Origin: an uncultured Synergistales bacterium
GTDB taxonomy: Bacteria > Synergistota > Synergistia > Synergistales > Aminobacteriaceae
NCBI GenBank assembly: GCA_905233515.1
Contig: CAJOEQ010000147.1
Span: 1-6,311, forward strand
Direction of reading: 5' to 3'
DNA: 6,311 nt
Shown here piece after piece: positions 5,455 to 6,311 of this stretch; position 1 is the first letter of the stretch; each line of letters starts with the position of its first letter. A program made the position numbers and the translations under genes. The notes beneath the pieces were generated by a model. It did not search any database, was not told the origin of the DNA, and saw only the letters and a program-made list of their open reading frames with translations.

Positions 5455-6311
5455 TTATTTTCCTTTGCCCATTAATTTAAGAAGTTCGGCATATTTTGCA
5501 CCGTATATATCATAGACACTTGCTGTAGCATTTAGGAGTTCTTCATGATTTAGCTGTGTGAAATCCATTCCTGCACTGATAGATTTTGCCTTTGCCGTCT
5601 CATTGTCTTCGATTGTAACTTTCCATTCAACGTCGGCAGCAGCTTTGGCAGCTTCATCAATCCATTTTTTCTCTTCATCGCTTAAGCTGTTGTATTTACT
5701 CTCTGAAATTAATAGAGCCGCGAGCTGGAAAACGTGATTAGTTTCAATCAAATATTTCTGCACTTCAAAATATGCGTTATTTGCAATATTTACATATGGA
5801 TTTTCTTGTGCGTCAACTGTTCCCTGTTCCATTGCTGTATAGAGTTCTGAAAAACTGATTACAGTAGGAGCTGCCCCTAGAGCCTTAAAAATTGCTTGAT
5901 GTACTTCATTGCTTTGTGTTCTGATTTTAAGTCCCTTGAAATCTGCGATTGATTTAATAGGCTTGTTTGAAGTCGTCTCTCTGAATCCCATTGTAAGCCA
6001 GCTTCCGACGTGCATATTTGCCTGTGCTAATTTTTCTTTGAAGTAATCACCTACAGCTCCATTAATTGTCGTGCGGGCATCATTATAATCTGCGAACAAG
6101 AAAGGAAGATCGAAGACTCCTAATTCCGGCGCGAAATCAACAAGTGAAGACGTTACTATTAAACTTACATCGCAAGTTCCTTGTTGAAGCATTGCGGCAA
6201 CTTCTGAAATTGAGCCGAGCGTTCCATTTGCAAATATCATACAAGTCATTGAACCGCCCGAGAGTTCCGTTAATTTTTCCTGAAAAGCTGCGACTCCTTT
6301 TCCGAAAACAG
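5455..6311 (-). CDS. dctP: TRAP transporter solute-binding protein, DctP family (system 1), 5'-truncated by the window
   Basis: The frame is open to the window edge and encodes 284 visible residues. About 40-50 residues, including the signal peptide and first strand, lie outside. The Met at 6249 is internal: the 20 residues before it, VFGKGVAAFQEKLTELSGGS, are typical receptor sequence. It binds the substrate in the periplasm for the DctQM pair encoded next. In visible numbering, MGFRETTS holds R110, LKIRTQ holds R130, and FSELYTAMEQGTVDAQENP ends near N170. The 20- and 40-residue spacings equal those of the SiaP carboxylate-binding residues, so an organic acid ligand is expected. It shares roughly two-fifths identity by eye with the system 2 receptor over the core block, but the sequence after ENP differs (YVNIANNAYFEVQ against LTTLYNNAFQEVC), consistent with different ligands. 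It ends KLMGKGK, 3 nt before dctQ1, without an intervening hairpin. Confidence 0.95.
   Translation of the reverse strand, partial: VFGKGVAAFQEKLTELSGGSMTCMIFANGTLGSISEVAAMLQQGTCDVSLIVTSSLVDFAPELGVFDLPFLFADYNDARTTINGAVGDYFKEKLAQANMHVGSWLTMGFRETTSNKPIKSIADFKGLKIRTQSNEVHQAIFKALGAAPTVISFSELYTAMEQGTVDAQENPYVNIANNAYFEVQKYLIETNHVFQLAALLISESKYNSLSDEEKKWIDEAAKAAADVEWKVTIEDNETAKAKSISAGMDFTQLNHEELLNATASVYDIYGAKYAELLKLMGKGK
5461..5466 (-). promoter_or_regulatory. Shine-Dalgarno site of dctQ1 within the dctP1 end
   Basis: AAAGGA on the minus strand overlaps the final codons of dctP1 and sits 9 nt before the first of two adjacent ATGs of dctQ1. It favours the upstream ATG at 5451 as the start. Confidence 0.6.

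Noticed and set aside
6247..6249. ATG at 6249 as the start of dctP1
   Set aside because: The frame stays open to the window edge and the upstream 20 residues are typical DctP sequence; no signal peptide follows this Met. The gene is simply cut by the window.

Overview
The window is one uninterrupted minus-strand gene cluster, read from 6311 down to 1. It encodes two complete, consecutive TRAP (tripartite ATP-independent periplasmic) transporters followed by an enzyme of the phosphotriesterase (PTE) branch of the amidohydrolase superfamily. In transcription order the genes are: dctP-like solute-binding protein 1 (5' end cut by the window edge), dctQ-like 1, dctM-like 1, dctP-like 2, dctQ-like 2, dctM-like 2, and the PTE-family hydrolase (3' end cut by the window edge). 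I see no plus-strand gene, RNA gene, mobile element, CRISPR array or long repeat. No gene-free stretch exceeds 80 bases.

The layout is that of a tight operon. P1-Q1 are 3 nt apart. Q1/M1 overlap by 4 nt (ATGA). M1-P2 are separated by a few tens of nt. P2-Q2 are separated by 74 nt carrying a terminator-like hairpin. Q2 and M2 abut exactly. M2 and the hydrolase are 3 nt apart. Most starts have a clear Shine-Dalgarno sequence, often inside the 3' end of the preceding gene, so translational coupling is likely. The exception is dctP2, whose signal-peptide-coding stretch has no ATG, GTG or TTG at its head.

In the expected working model, each P protein captures a small organic acid in the periplasm and hands it to its own Q-M membrane pair, which imports it using the sodium gradient. 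Both P proteins keep the Arg-Arg-Asn spacing (20 and 40 residues) of carboxylate-binding TRAP receptors. The last gene has no signal peptide and would act in the cytoplasm, plausibly on an ester, lactone or phosphoester form of an imported compound. The substrates cannot be read from this sequence.

The organism is AT-rich (roughly 35-40% GC by eye) and uses AGG and ATA codons freely. Its TRAP receptor 2 has an ordinary Sec signal peptide without a lipobox cysteine, which suggests a diderm. A low-GC, TRAP-rich anaerobe, for example of the Synergistota type, would fit, but this is only a guess. The window is ordinary metabolic and transport DNA. The points worth a second look are the tandem double TRAP arrangement, the missing dctP2 start codon and the intercistronic hairpin present in only one of the two modules.
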